Assembly: GCA_012963185.1 (NCBI GenBank)
Contig: DTWD01000140.1
Location: 1 to 7,288 of the forward strand
DNA from: Acidobacteriota bacterium
Lineage (GTDB): Bacteria > Acidobacteriota > Vicinamibacteria > Vicinamibacterales > UBA8438
Length of the DNA stretch: 7,288 nucleotides
Direction of reading: 5' to 3'
Part shown: in pieces, positions 1-6,016 of the stretch
Position numbering within the stretch: position 1 is the first letter of the stretch
Layout: each line of letters starts with the position of its first letter
The notes under the pieces: model-generated
Databases searched by the model: none
Told to the model about the DNA's origin: nothing
What the model saw: the letters and a program-made list of their open reading frames with translations, nothing else
Translations under genes and position numbers: made by a program

Positions 1-580
1 ATGGATGCACGGAAAATGCATGATCGTAAAGAAGCTCTGACAGTAATCCAAAGGGCTCATTTTCGTAACGCCACCGACGCTCCTCTTTCACTACTTCACG
101 TTCCGAATCAAGTGACTGCTCATCAATTCTGAGCGTCGCCATGCGGTCAGCTTCCAACCACAAAATAAGTGGTATATACCGCGCTGGAACTGTCTCATAA
201 AATACGGTTTCGTCTTCAGTCGTGTAGGCGTTCGCATCACCGCCAACCCGAGAAATCAGCGTGAGGTGTTCGTCGGACTGGACATTGTGGGAACCTTTAA
301 ACATCAGATGTTCAAACAAATGAGCGAATCCCGTTCGCCCGGCTCGCTCATTCTTGGACCCGACGTGGTAATGAAGTTGAAGGTGCACGATCGGGGTTGA
401 GTGGTCCTCTAACAAAATCACACTCAAACCGTTATCCAGCGTCTCAAATGTATAATCAAATTTTGGCGGTCGCACGGCTGTCTGGACGACAGTCGCGCTG
501 AAAACAGAGAGAGCACCGGCCAACGTGATACAGACGAGAAAAGCTGGAAATGTCCGTGGCCGACGGTACCTAGAGTGCAT
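1..580 (-). CDS. M16 family zinc metallopeptidase (insulinase/pitrilysin type), N-terminal 193 residues, cut by window edge
   Basis: The predicted product is an exported zinc protease of the M16 family. Only its N-terminal part lies in the window; the C-terminus runs off at base 1. Residues 12-35 or so form a hydrophobic stretch rich in A, V, L and F, consistent with a signal peptide, which would place the enzyme in the periplasm. The inverted zinc motif HxxEH is present as H87-L-F-E90-H91 (bases 308-322). Residues 113-128 carry the family's G-D-A-N-A-Y-T-T segment. E166/E167, in E-R-E-V-V-K-E-E at 160-167, sit about 76 residues after H91, where the third zinc ligand is expected, so the site looks catalytically intact. 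The ATG at 580 is the earliest possible start, because a TAA lies in frame three codons upstream; no clear Shine-Dalgarno precedes it. It begins 22 bases after the barrel gene ends and is probably cotranscribed with it. M16 enzymes often occur as adjacent or fused pairs, and that cannot be judged here. Confidence 0.93.
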   Translation of the reverse strand, partial: MHSRYRRPRTFPAFLVCITLAGALSVFSATVVQTAVRPPKFDYTFETLDNGLSVILLEDHSTPIVHLQLHYHVGSKNERAGRTGFAHLFEHLMFKGSHNVQSDEHLTLISRVGGDANAYTTEDETVFYETVPARYIPLILWLEADRMATLRIDEQSLDSEREVVKEERRWRYENEPFGLLSELLYDHAFSVHP

Positions 581-602
581 AGCTGATTATGGCATTAGTT
601 AC

Positions 603-1445
603 CTAGTCAAGCACGAATCTGAATACGAAACGTGTCCAGCGAATCGGCGTCCTTGCAAAAATATCTGGATCGATACGGCGCTCCCGGCCAAGCAATAATT
701 CAAGGGCACCGACACCGCCCTTAATCCGGACGCCTCCCTCAAGACGTCCTCCATATTGTGTCGTCCGCCCAAACATCGTCTTATCAACCAAGACGGCAGC
801 GCCATCAATCTCCCCAAGAAGCGACACACGCTCACCTATCGGACGTAATAACCTCACGAAACCATTAAATTCTTGCTCATAGTCCACCTCCGAACTCTCG
901 ATCATGCTGAGCCATCGTCCCAGCGCCTCAATCTCAAAGGCGCCGACGCGGACACGCTCGCCGTAAGAAAAGCCCAACATATTCCAGGATGGCGCGCCGG
1001 GGTTTTGACGGTCAGAACGATGACGAGAAAGATGGTGGAAGGTAGTTCCAAATTCTCCCCGCGGCAAACGAGTAAATACTGACAGGTCAAATGTGTACGC
1101 ACTCTGATTAGGGTCGATCGCGCGGCGTTCATCACCAACCATCGTCTCGACATTCATGAACACATTTCCTCTGATCCATTTCAGGTCAAAGACATCCATA
1201 TCGACACCAATATCAGGATCCCACTTAAATTGACTCTGGCCATCTCCCGTCACTCTGTCACCGGTCACGTGCACGTTATAACGCGTGAGAAACCCTTCGA
1301 CGGCTTCAGAGACAGGCGCAGGGCGTGGGCCACCAATGACTTGCGCCCGTAGCTGGCCAGCAAAAAGAAAACACTCGATGAGAACGGCTGCCAAACAGAC
1401 AAAGCCGAGTCGAAAGACGCGCACCCGCTCAGAGGAAGGCACCAT
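603..1445 (-). CDS. Exported protein of unknown function, predicted outer-membrane beta-barrel
   Basis: I do not recognise a characterised family. From the ATG at 1445 the product has 280 residues. It begins with a basic N-region, then a hydrophobic core (L-G-F-V-C-L-A-A-V-L-I) and an A-x-A-like cleavage site (L-R-A before Q-V-I-G-G), a standard Sec signal peptide. The rest is rich in alternating hydrophobic and polar residues with Gly, Arg and aromatics (for example F-N-G-F-V-R-L-L-R and V-S-L-L-G-E-I-D), and it ends F-V-F-R-F-V-L-D, so a small outer-membrane barrel is likely. A short F-H-H-L-S-R-H-R-S-D-R segment faintly recalls the conserved His/Ser strand of DUF1207-like barrels; this is weak. 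A GTG at 1466 would add seven residues (M-V-Y-C-A-A-F), but the ATG gives a more normal signal peptide; neither has a good Shine-Dalgarno. The gene lies between the KHE-like gene (41 bases) and the M16 protease (22 bases), probably in one operon. Confidence 0.8.
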   Translation of the reverse strand: MVPSSERVRVFRLGFVCLAAVLIECFLFAGQLRAQVIGGPRPAPVSEAVEGFLTRYNVHVTGDRVTGDGQSQFKWDPDIGVDMDVFDLKWIRGNVFMNVETMVGDERRAIDPNQSAYTFDLSVFTRLPRGEFGTTFHHLSRHRSDRQNPGAPSWNMLGFSYGERVRVGAFEIEALGRWLSMIESSEVDYEQEFNGFVRLLRPIGERVSLLGEIDGAAVLVDKTMFGRTTQYGGRLEGGVRIKGGVGALELLLGRERRIDPDIFARTPIRWTRFVFRFVLD

Positions 1446-1486
1446 GAAAGCTGCGCAGTATACCACTGGCTCGTGTCTATTAACCG

Positions 1487-2197
1487 TTACGAGTGAAAGC
1501 GCACCACGGTACGCTCAAAAAACGCGGAAAAATACTCCAGTCCTAATCTGGATTCAATATCACGCACGGAAGCGGCACGCTCATAGGGCGGGAGGGTGAA
1601 GATCGCGCGAAGCTCGATCAAAGTCTCGCTAGGACGCGGATGCCATGTCACTCGCTCCATGCCATGTCTTGCACCACGCCACGCAAGTAAATGGCCCGCC
1701 GCGAGAAACCAGAAGTAGTAGGCCACCAGATTCGGTCCTGGAACAAAAAACAGCAAGGGACCCAGCACAGCACCCGCGAGTGATGAAAACAGAACTCGCC
1801 GCCAGTGCCGTTCTGCATCACGTCGCAGCCCGGACTGCACCTTAGCCATTGCGCTGGAGACATCAAGGTCATTGGGGTACACGAGCTCCGCATCAGATTG
1901 CTTACGGAGATGCCAAAGTAGACGCCACTCGACAATCGCTTCTGCAACACGCCCGATGACAAAATTTCGAAACCTGGCCAACCATGACAGCCGCATCGAG
2001 GGATCCACTGGGACCTCGGCAAGGCGACGGGCACGACGTGACTCCAATGCTTCCGCCATCATGTCTCGAAATCGAGAAAAAATGCCGTGCCGCTGGTGTT
2101 CATCGGGTGGATCAAGATCATCGACCTCTGCTGACTCACAGTAGAGCTCATAACGCGTAGACCCGACGGGGACGAGGTAGACAGCAACAGGTGTCAC
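1487..2197 (-). CDS. K+-H+ exchange-related (Mit_KHE1-like) membrane protein
   Basis: The 236-residue product resembles the family named after yeast proteins implicated in mitochondrial K+/H+ exchange (Mit_KHE1), which also has bacterial members of unproven function. The match is by eye: an N-terminal V-A-V-Y-L-V-P-V then Y-E-L-Y-C-E (residues 4-21); a basic, amphipathic middle with W-L-A-R-F-R (72-77) and E-W-R-L-L-W-H-L-R (90-98); a V-Y-P-N-D-L segment (106-111); and one or two membrane helices at about 135-152 and 155-173, joined by V-P-G-P-N (152-156), followed by R-G-A-R-H-G-M (174-180). There is no signal peptide, so it is probably an inner-membrane protein with a large cytosolic N-domain. 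The GTG start at 2197 is supported by TAAGGT eight bases upstream. It heads the - strand cluster and is divergent from actA. Any role in K+ or pH homeostasis beside a respiratory complex is inference; a direct transporter role is not established. Confidence 0.65.
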   Translation of the reverse strand: MTPVAVYLVPVGSTRYELYCESAEVDDLDPPDEHQRHGIFSRFRDMMAEALESRRARRLAEVPVDPSMRLSWLARFRNFVIGRVAEAIVEWRLLWHLRKQSDAELVYPNDLDVSSAMAKVQSGLRRDAERHWRRVLFSSLAGAVLGPLLFFVPGPNLVAYYFWFLAAGHLLAWRGARHGMERVTWHPRPSETLIELRAIFTLPPYERAASVRDIESRLGLEYFSAFFERTVVRFHS

Positions 2198-2205
2198 AAC
2201 GATTT

Positions 2206-2211
2206 ACCTTA
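2206..2211 (-). promoter_or_regulatory. Ribosome binding site of the KHE-like gene
   Basis: On the - strand this reads TAAGGT, with AAGGT complementary to the 16S anti-Shine-Dalgarno. It ends eight bases before the GTG at 2197, which is ideal spacing. It is the only convincing Shine-Dalgarno among the genes of this window and it decides the GTG start. Confidence 0.6.
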
Positions 2212-2264
2212 AAAACGATAGCAGGCTTGTTACAGTTTTTGGAACGCCACCGATGAGCACGACT

Positions 2265-2293
2265 TTGCAACAAACGTATCGGACAACTAAAAT
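2265..2293 (+). promoter_or_regulatory. Candidate sigma70-type promoter for the act operon
   Basis: TTGCAA (2265-2270) and TAAAAT (2288-2293) are separated by exactly 17 bases, matching the housekeeping consensus at four of six and five of six positions. The expected transcript start, near 2300, would give a leader of roughly 50 bases before the actA ATG. The lineage's own consensus is unknown and such matches occur by chance in AT-rich DNA, so this stays a candidate. Confidence 0.35.
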
Positions 2294-2348
2294 GCGTAAA
2301 TAGTCACAAAGCGGATCTGTCGTATTCAATACACACAGCTAAGTTTCA

Positions 2349-2930
2349 ATGAAACTCAAACGCTCTCACTGTACAACTGTAATTATCATTACGCTCGCCG
2401 TGGTTCTTGTTGGGGCAGCTAGCGCCGTTCTCTCCCAGCAGGCGGTATCAGAATCGCAGAACCCGACGGCAGAAGTCGCTCCTTCTGGTCTTGAAGCACC
2501 GGGGCTTGCACGCGATGCGGGCGGACAGCCGATTGCGTTCAGCCATGCGCATCACGCTGGGCAGTACCAAATTGAGTGCGAATTCTGCCATGCTTATGCA
2601 CGCCGAGGGCCGGTTGCTGGCATTCCCTCGGTAGAACGTTGCGTCGGCTGTCACCAATCAATCTTGACTGACCAACCTGAAATTCAAAAACTTCTCGAGT
2701 ACTGGGAAAATGAAGAGCCTATTCCCTGGCTGAGAATCCATGACCTGCCAGACTATGTCCGTTTTACGCACAAGGCACACGTCCGCGCCGGAATTAACTG
2801 TGAGAACTGTCACGGAGATGTGAGAAGTATGGACATTGCCCAACAAGTCGAATCCTTATCCATGGGATGGTGTCTCGACTGTCACAACGACCGCGAAGCG
2901 CCGAGAGATTGCCTGATCTGCCACTATTGA
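2349..2930 (+). CDS. actA: Alternative complex III subunit A, pentaheme cytochrome c
   Basis: This is the multiheme cytochrome of ACIII, which passes electrons from the ActB iron-sulfur relay towards cytochrome c or the terminal oxidase on the periplasmic side. The 193-residue product has exactly five CxxCH heme c sites: 77-81, 98-102, 151-155, 175-179 and 188-192. Two histidine-rich segments, F-S-H-A-H-H (64-69) and F-T-H-K-A-H (139-144), can supply distal ligands, as in cytochrome c7-like folds. Residues 11-29 are a strongly hydrophobic helix after a basic start (K-L-K-R), serving as signal peptide or uncleaved membrane anchor. A TAA lies in frame two codons before the ATG, fixing 2349 as the earliest usual start; no Shine-Dalgarno is visible. 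It is the first gene of the operon, with actB 10 bases downstream. Five hemes, the length and the gene order actA-actB-actC together exclude a nitrate or nitrite reductase cytochrome. Confidence 0.95.
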   Translation: MKLKRSHCTTVIIITLAVVLVGAASAVLSQQAVSESQNPTAEVAPSGLEAPGLARDAGGQPIAFSHAHHAGQYQIECEFCHAYARRGPVAGIPSVERCVGCHQSILTDQPEIQKLLEYWENEEPIPWLRIHDLPDYVRFTHKAHVRAGINCENCHGDVRSMDIAQQVESLSMGWCLDCHNDREAPRDCLICHY

Positions 2931-2940
2931 GACGCATATT

Positions 2941-5900
2941 TTGAAAAACACATCTGTTCATGGGCTAACGGAAACCGTTGGCCGACGTACGTTCCTTAAA
3001 GTCCTTGGTAGTGCCGGACCGGCAGCAGCCATCTCGGCCTGTTCTCCCGTACCACCGGAGAAGGTCATCCCGTATGTTGTCCCACCAGAAGACACGATTC
3101 CAGGCGTGGCAACGTGGTACGCAAGTGTCTGCAATGAATGCCCTAATGGGTGCGGCACCTTAGTTCGCACCCGTGAAGGACGAGCCATCAAACTCGAAGG
3201 CAACCCTTCACATCCCGATAATCAAGGCAAGCTATGTATTCGTGGCCAATCAGCCTTGCAAGGACTCTATAACCCTGATCGATTCCATGGCCCCCAGCGG
3301 CGACGCGTGACCAATGCTGCCGCCGGACAGAGCGTCTTCGAATCCACATCGTGGGAAGAGGCACAGCAAACAGTCGTTGACCGTATCGCGGAACTCCGGG
3401 CAACGGGACAAGGGCACCGCATCGCCATCATAACTCCACTACTCAGTGGAACCCTTGACACATTAGTCGACGACTGGGCAACCACCATGGGTGGTGCTCG
3501 CCGTCTTCGATATGAAGCATTTGCGTATGAACCAATCCGTGAGGCCTACCGTCTTGTCTTCGATCGCGCCACAGTACCAAATCACGATTTCAGTCGAGCC
3601 GACCTTGTGCTGTCATTCGGTGCTGACTTTCTTGAAACGTGGCTATCCACGGTCAAACACAGTCGCGCGCATAGCGAAGCTCATCGTGTAGTGAATAACG
3701 AGAAGTCACGCTTCATTCACCTCGAACCCCGTTTATCCATGACGGCTTCCAATGCCGATGAATGGATCAATATTGAACCTGGCACCGAAGGTCTCATCGC
3801 TTTGGCTATGGCTCACACAATCCTGACTGAGGAACGCGTCCAGACAGACGCCATCTCTCCTGAAACCATCGAAGCAGTGAGGTCCATAATCGGCGACCAC
3901 TCTGCAGAGGCTGTAGCGGAAAGAACCGGTGTTTCTGCAGCCCGCATTATTGAACTGGCTCACGCATTTTCTGACCTCAGCCTCGGACCAGGCCGGACGC
4001 TCGCTGTCGGTGGTGGCGTGGCTGTTTCTGGTCTGGATGCAACAGACACACAAATCGCCATTGCCATCCTTAATTATCTCGCCGGTAACGTAGGCGCGAC
4101 AGTAACAATGGATACGCCAAGTATCTGGAACCGAGTGAGTACATACGCTGAACTACTCGAACTGGCTGACGCCATGCGGACTGGCGAAATCGAGGTACTC
4201 CTTCTTCATCAGGTAAACCCTCTGTTTACAGTTCCATCCGCAGCTGACTTCGCCTCAGCTCTCGAAGCTGTACCGCTCGTGGTCTCGACCTCCAGCTATC
4301 CGGACGAAACAACGTCGAACGCCGATATCATCTTGCCCACCCACACGCCGCTCGAAGCGTGGGGTGACCACCGACCTGGAAATGGCACGTCTGGCCTCAT
4401 GCAACCAACCATGCGGCCTTTGTTTGATACGCATCACTTTGGCGATGTCTTGCTGGACACGGCACGCGCAACCACTCCACCCATTGAGAATGAAGGTGAC
4501 GATAGCAATACCTTTTCTATACCTGAGGGAGATTTCTACGATGTGCTTCGGAACGCGTGGCGCGACCTGCAGTCATCACCAGACCTTGAAACCGAGGACC
4601 AGGCGGTCGCAGACGACCCAGAAGTATTTGAAAACTTTTGGGCCGACGCACTCAGAAATGGTGGTCTGTGGATCGATATAGCCACAGACAATGCTCCAGT
4701 TAGTGTCAGTGAACGACTTGGTGACATTTCGTTAGCAGCAATTGGCCCCTCAAGCCAGCGTGATCGAGCGTTGACGCTTGTGGCATATCCGTCACTGCAC
4801 TTTTATGACGGCCGCGGTGCCAACAAGCCATGGCTGCAGGAAATACCTGACCCTGTTCTCAAAGCAACATGGGGAAGTTGGGCGGAAATCACACCAGACA
4901 CCGCAGCAACCATCGGCGCAGAGGATGGACAACTTGTCTCGCTCGAATCCGATCACGGGACTACTGATGCTACCGTGATCATCAACCCCCATGTCGGAGA
5001 CAACATTCTTGCCATTCCTATCGGGCAAGGTCACACAGATTACGGTCGGTACGCGAATGCTCGTGGGGTAAATCCAATGATCCTGCTCGACCCGACACCG
5101 GAAACACGCGCCGGCGGCGTACGCTGGGCTGGAACTCGGGTTGACATTACGCCGCGTGACCTACGGCGTCCGATTCCGCGCCTACAAAATACCTTCGATC
5201 AGGGTGGTCGAGACCTGGCACAGTCAGTATCGCTCGCCGCGCTTGCAGCGGGTGATGTACATCCGGAACCACATCCCTTCAGTCTGTACCCAGAACATGA
5301 ACACCCAGAACACCGCTGGGGAATGGCCATTGACCTCGATGCCTGTAATGGATGCAACGCATGCGTAGCTGCATGCTACGCGGAAAACAACGTCCCCGTC
5401 ATGGGCGCGGAGCAGATGCTACTCGGAAGAACAATGTCCTGGATACGAATCGAACGATTCACCGAACATGACGAGGCGCAAGACAACAAACCAGTCGAAT
5501 CACGGTTCCTACCAATGCTCTGCCAACACTGTGACCACGCACCTTGTGAAACTGTCTGCCCCGTGTTTGCGACCTATCACACGGACGAAGGCCTCAACGC
5601 CCAAGTATATAACCGTTGTGTCGGAACACGGTACTGCGCCAATAACTGCCCCTACAAAGTGCGTCGGTTTAATTGGTTTGATGCGCAATTCCCAGAACCA
5701 CTTAATCTTCAGCTCAATCCGGATGTCACCGCACGAAGTGCCGGAGTAATGGAAAAGTGCACTTTCTGTGTACAACGTATTGCAGAGGGAAAAGACCGCG
5801 CGCGCGACGAGCAACGACCCGTACAAGATGGAGATGTCACGCCGGCATGCGCACAAACCTGCCCAGCTCAAGCCATCGTCTTTGGCGACCTCAACGACCC

Positions 5901-6009
5901 TAACAGTCGCGCATCGCAGCTTTCGAGTGACAACCGGTCCTATCACGCACTCGGCGTCTTAAACGCGAGGCCAGCAGTAACCTATCTCAAAAAAGTCACG
6001 CAAGACTGA
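2941..6009 (+). CDS. actB: Alternative complex III subunit B, fused molybdopterin-oxidoreductase-like and four-cluster iron-sulfur protein
   Basis: ActB is the large periplasmic electron-relay subunit of ACIII. The 1022-residue product has a twin-arginine signal (G-R-R-T-F-L-K, R15-R16) leading to a lipobox I-S-A-C (C34). A molybdopterin-oxidoreductase-like domain follows (about 55-770) and opens with a Cys motif C64-x2-C67-x3-C71-x27-C99. The C-terminal NrfC/PsrB-like domain (about 790-1020) has four cluster motifs: C802/C805/C808/C812; C861/C864/C869/C873; C893-V-G-T896-R-Y-C899-x3-C903; and C940/C943/C970/C974. Thr896 replaces a ligand, predicting three [4Fe-4S] and one [3Fe-4S] cluster, the known ACIII arrangement. 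By family knowledge the N-terminal domain does not carry molybdenum cofactor in ACIII, so catalysis is not expected there. The start is TTG at 2941, preceded by a weak GAG; a TGA at 2914 and no in-frame ATG or GTG in between exclude a longer common start. No frameshift is seen. Confidence 0.95.
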   Translation: MKNTSVHGLTETVGRRTFLKVLGSAGPAAAISACSPVPPEKVIPYVVPPEDTIPGVATWYASVCNECPNGCGTLVRTREGRAIKLEGNPSHPDNQGKLCIRGQSALQGLYNPDRFHGPQRRRVTNAAAGQSVFESTSWEEAQQTVVDRIAELRATGQGHRIAIITPLLSGTLDTLVDDWATTMGGARRLRYEAFAYEPIREAYRLVFDRATVPNHDFSRADLVLSFGADFLETWLSTVKHSRAHSEAHRVVNNEKSRFIHLEPRLSMTASNADEWINIEPGTEGLIALAMAHTILTEERVQTDAISPETIEAVRSIIGDHSAEAVAERTGVSAARIIELAHAFSDLSLGPGRTLAVGGGVAVSGLDATDTQIAIAILNYLAGNVGATVTMDTPSIWNRVSTYAELLELADAMRTGEIEVLLLHQVNPLFTVPSAADFASALEAVPLVVSTSSYPDETTSNADIILPTHTPLEAWGDHRPGNGTSGLMQPTMRPLFDTHHFGDVLLDTARATTPPIENEGDDSNTFSIPEGDFYDVLRNAWRDLQSSPDLETEDQAVADDPEVFENFWADALRNGGLWIDIATDNAPVSVSERLGDISLAAIGPSSQRDRALTLVAYPSLHFYDGRGANKPWLQEIPDPVLKATWGSWAEITPDTAATIGAEDGQLVSLESDHGTTDATVIINPHVGDNILAIPIGQGHTDYGRYANARGVNPMILLDPTPETRAGGVRWAGTRVDITPRDLRRPIPRLQNTFDQGGRDLAQSVSLAALAAGDVHPEPHPFSLYPEHEHPEHRWGMAIDLDACNGCNACVAACYAENNVPVMGAEQMLLGRTMSWIRIERFTEHDEAQDNKPVESRFLPMLCQHCDHAPCETVCPVFATYHTDEGLNAQVYNRCVGTRYCANNCPYKVRRFNWFDAQFPEPLNLQLNPDVTARSAGVMEKCTFCVQRIAEGKDRARDEQRPVQDGDVTPACAQTCPAQAIVFGDLNDPNSRASQLSSDNRSYHALGVLNARPAVTYLKKVTQD

Positions 6010-6016
6010 GCCCGGT

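Larger units (their letters stand above)
2198..2348. other. Divergent intergenic region between the KHE-like cluster and the act operon
   Basis: This 151-base region separates the two oppositely transcribed clusters and must hold the promoters for at least one, probably both. It is AT-richer than its flanks. I see a candidate + strand promoter at 2265-2293. I see no equally good - strand promoter, no terminator hairpin, no clear palindromic operator and no small ORF with support. Confidence 0.7.

Noticed and set aside
581..602. Terminator between the barrel and M16 genes
   Set aside because: The 22 bases contain no stem-loop with a T-run; cotranscription is more likely.
1446..1466. GTG start at 1466 for the barrel protein
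   Set aside because: It would put M-V-Y-C-A-A-F before a normal signal peptide and has no ribosome site; the ATG at 1445 is simpler, though not proven.
1285..1599. 104-codon open frame on the + strand opposite the barrel gene
   Set aside because: Its product is rich in Arg, Thr and Lys without hydrophobic structure, and it is antisense to the signal peptide region of a well-supported gene.
1648..2034. 128-codon open frame on the - strand in another frame of the KHE-like gene
   Set aside because: It overlaps the KHE-like gene in the same direction and has no ribosome site; the KHE-like frame has a good Shine-Dalgarno and family resemblance.
2198..2348. Possible CRP/FNR-type operator around TCACAA at 2304-2309
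   Set aside because: Only one half-site is present; no matching TTGTGA lies at the right distance upstream, and the same six bases recur by chance at the KHE-like start.
5509..5946. 145-codon open frame on the - strand inside actB
   Set aside because: It lies wholly opposite the conserved Fe-S domain of actB, and its predicted product has no recognisable domain or signal; it is a shadow of a strongly conserved coding region.
2941..6009. Reading actB as a catalytic molybdenum enzyme (polysulfide, tetrathionate or nitrate reductase)
   Set aside because: The fusion to a four-cluster Fe-S domain with the Thr896 change, the preceding pentaheme ActA and the following ActC define ACIII, where this domain is not a molybdenum catalyst.
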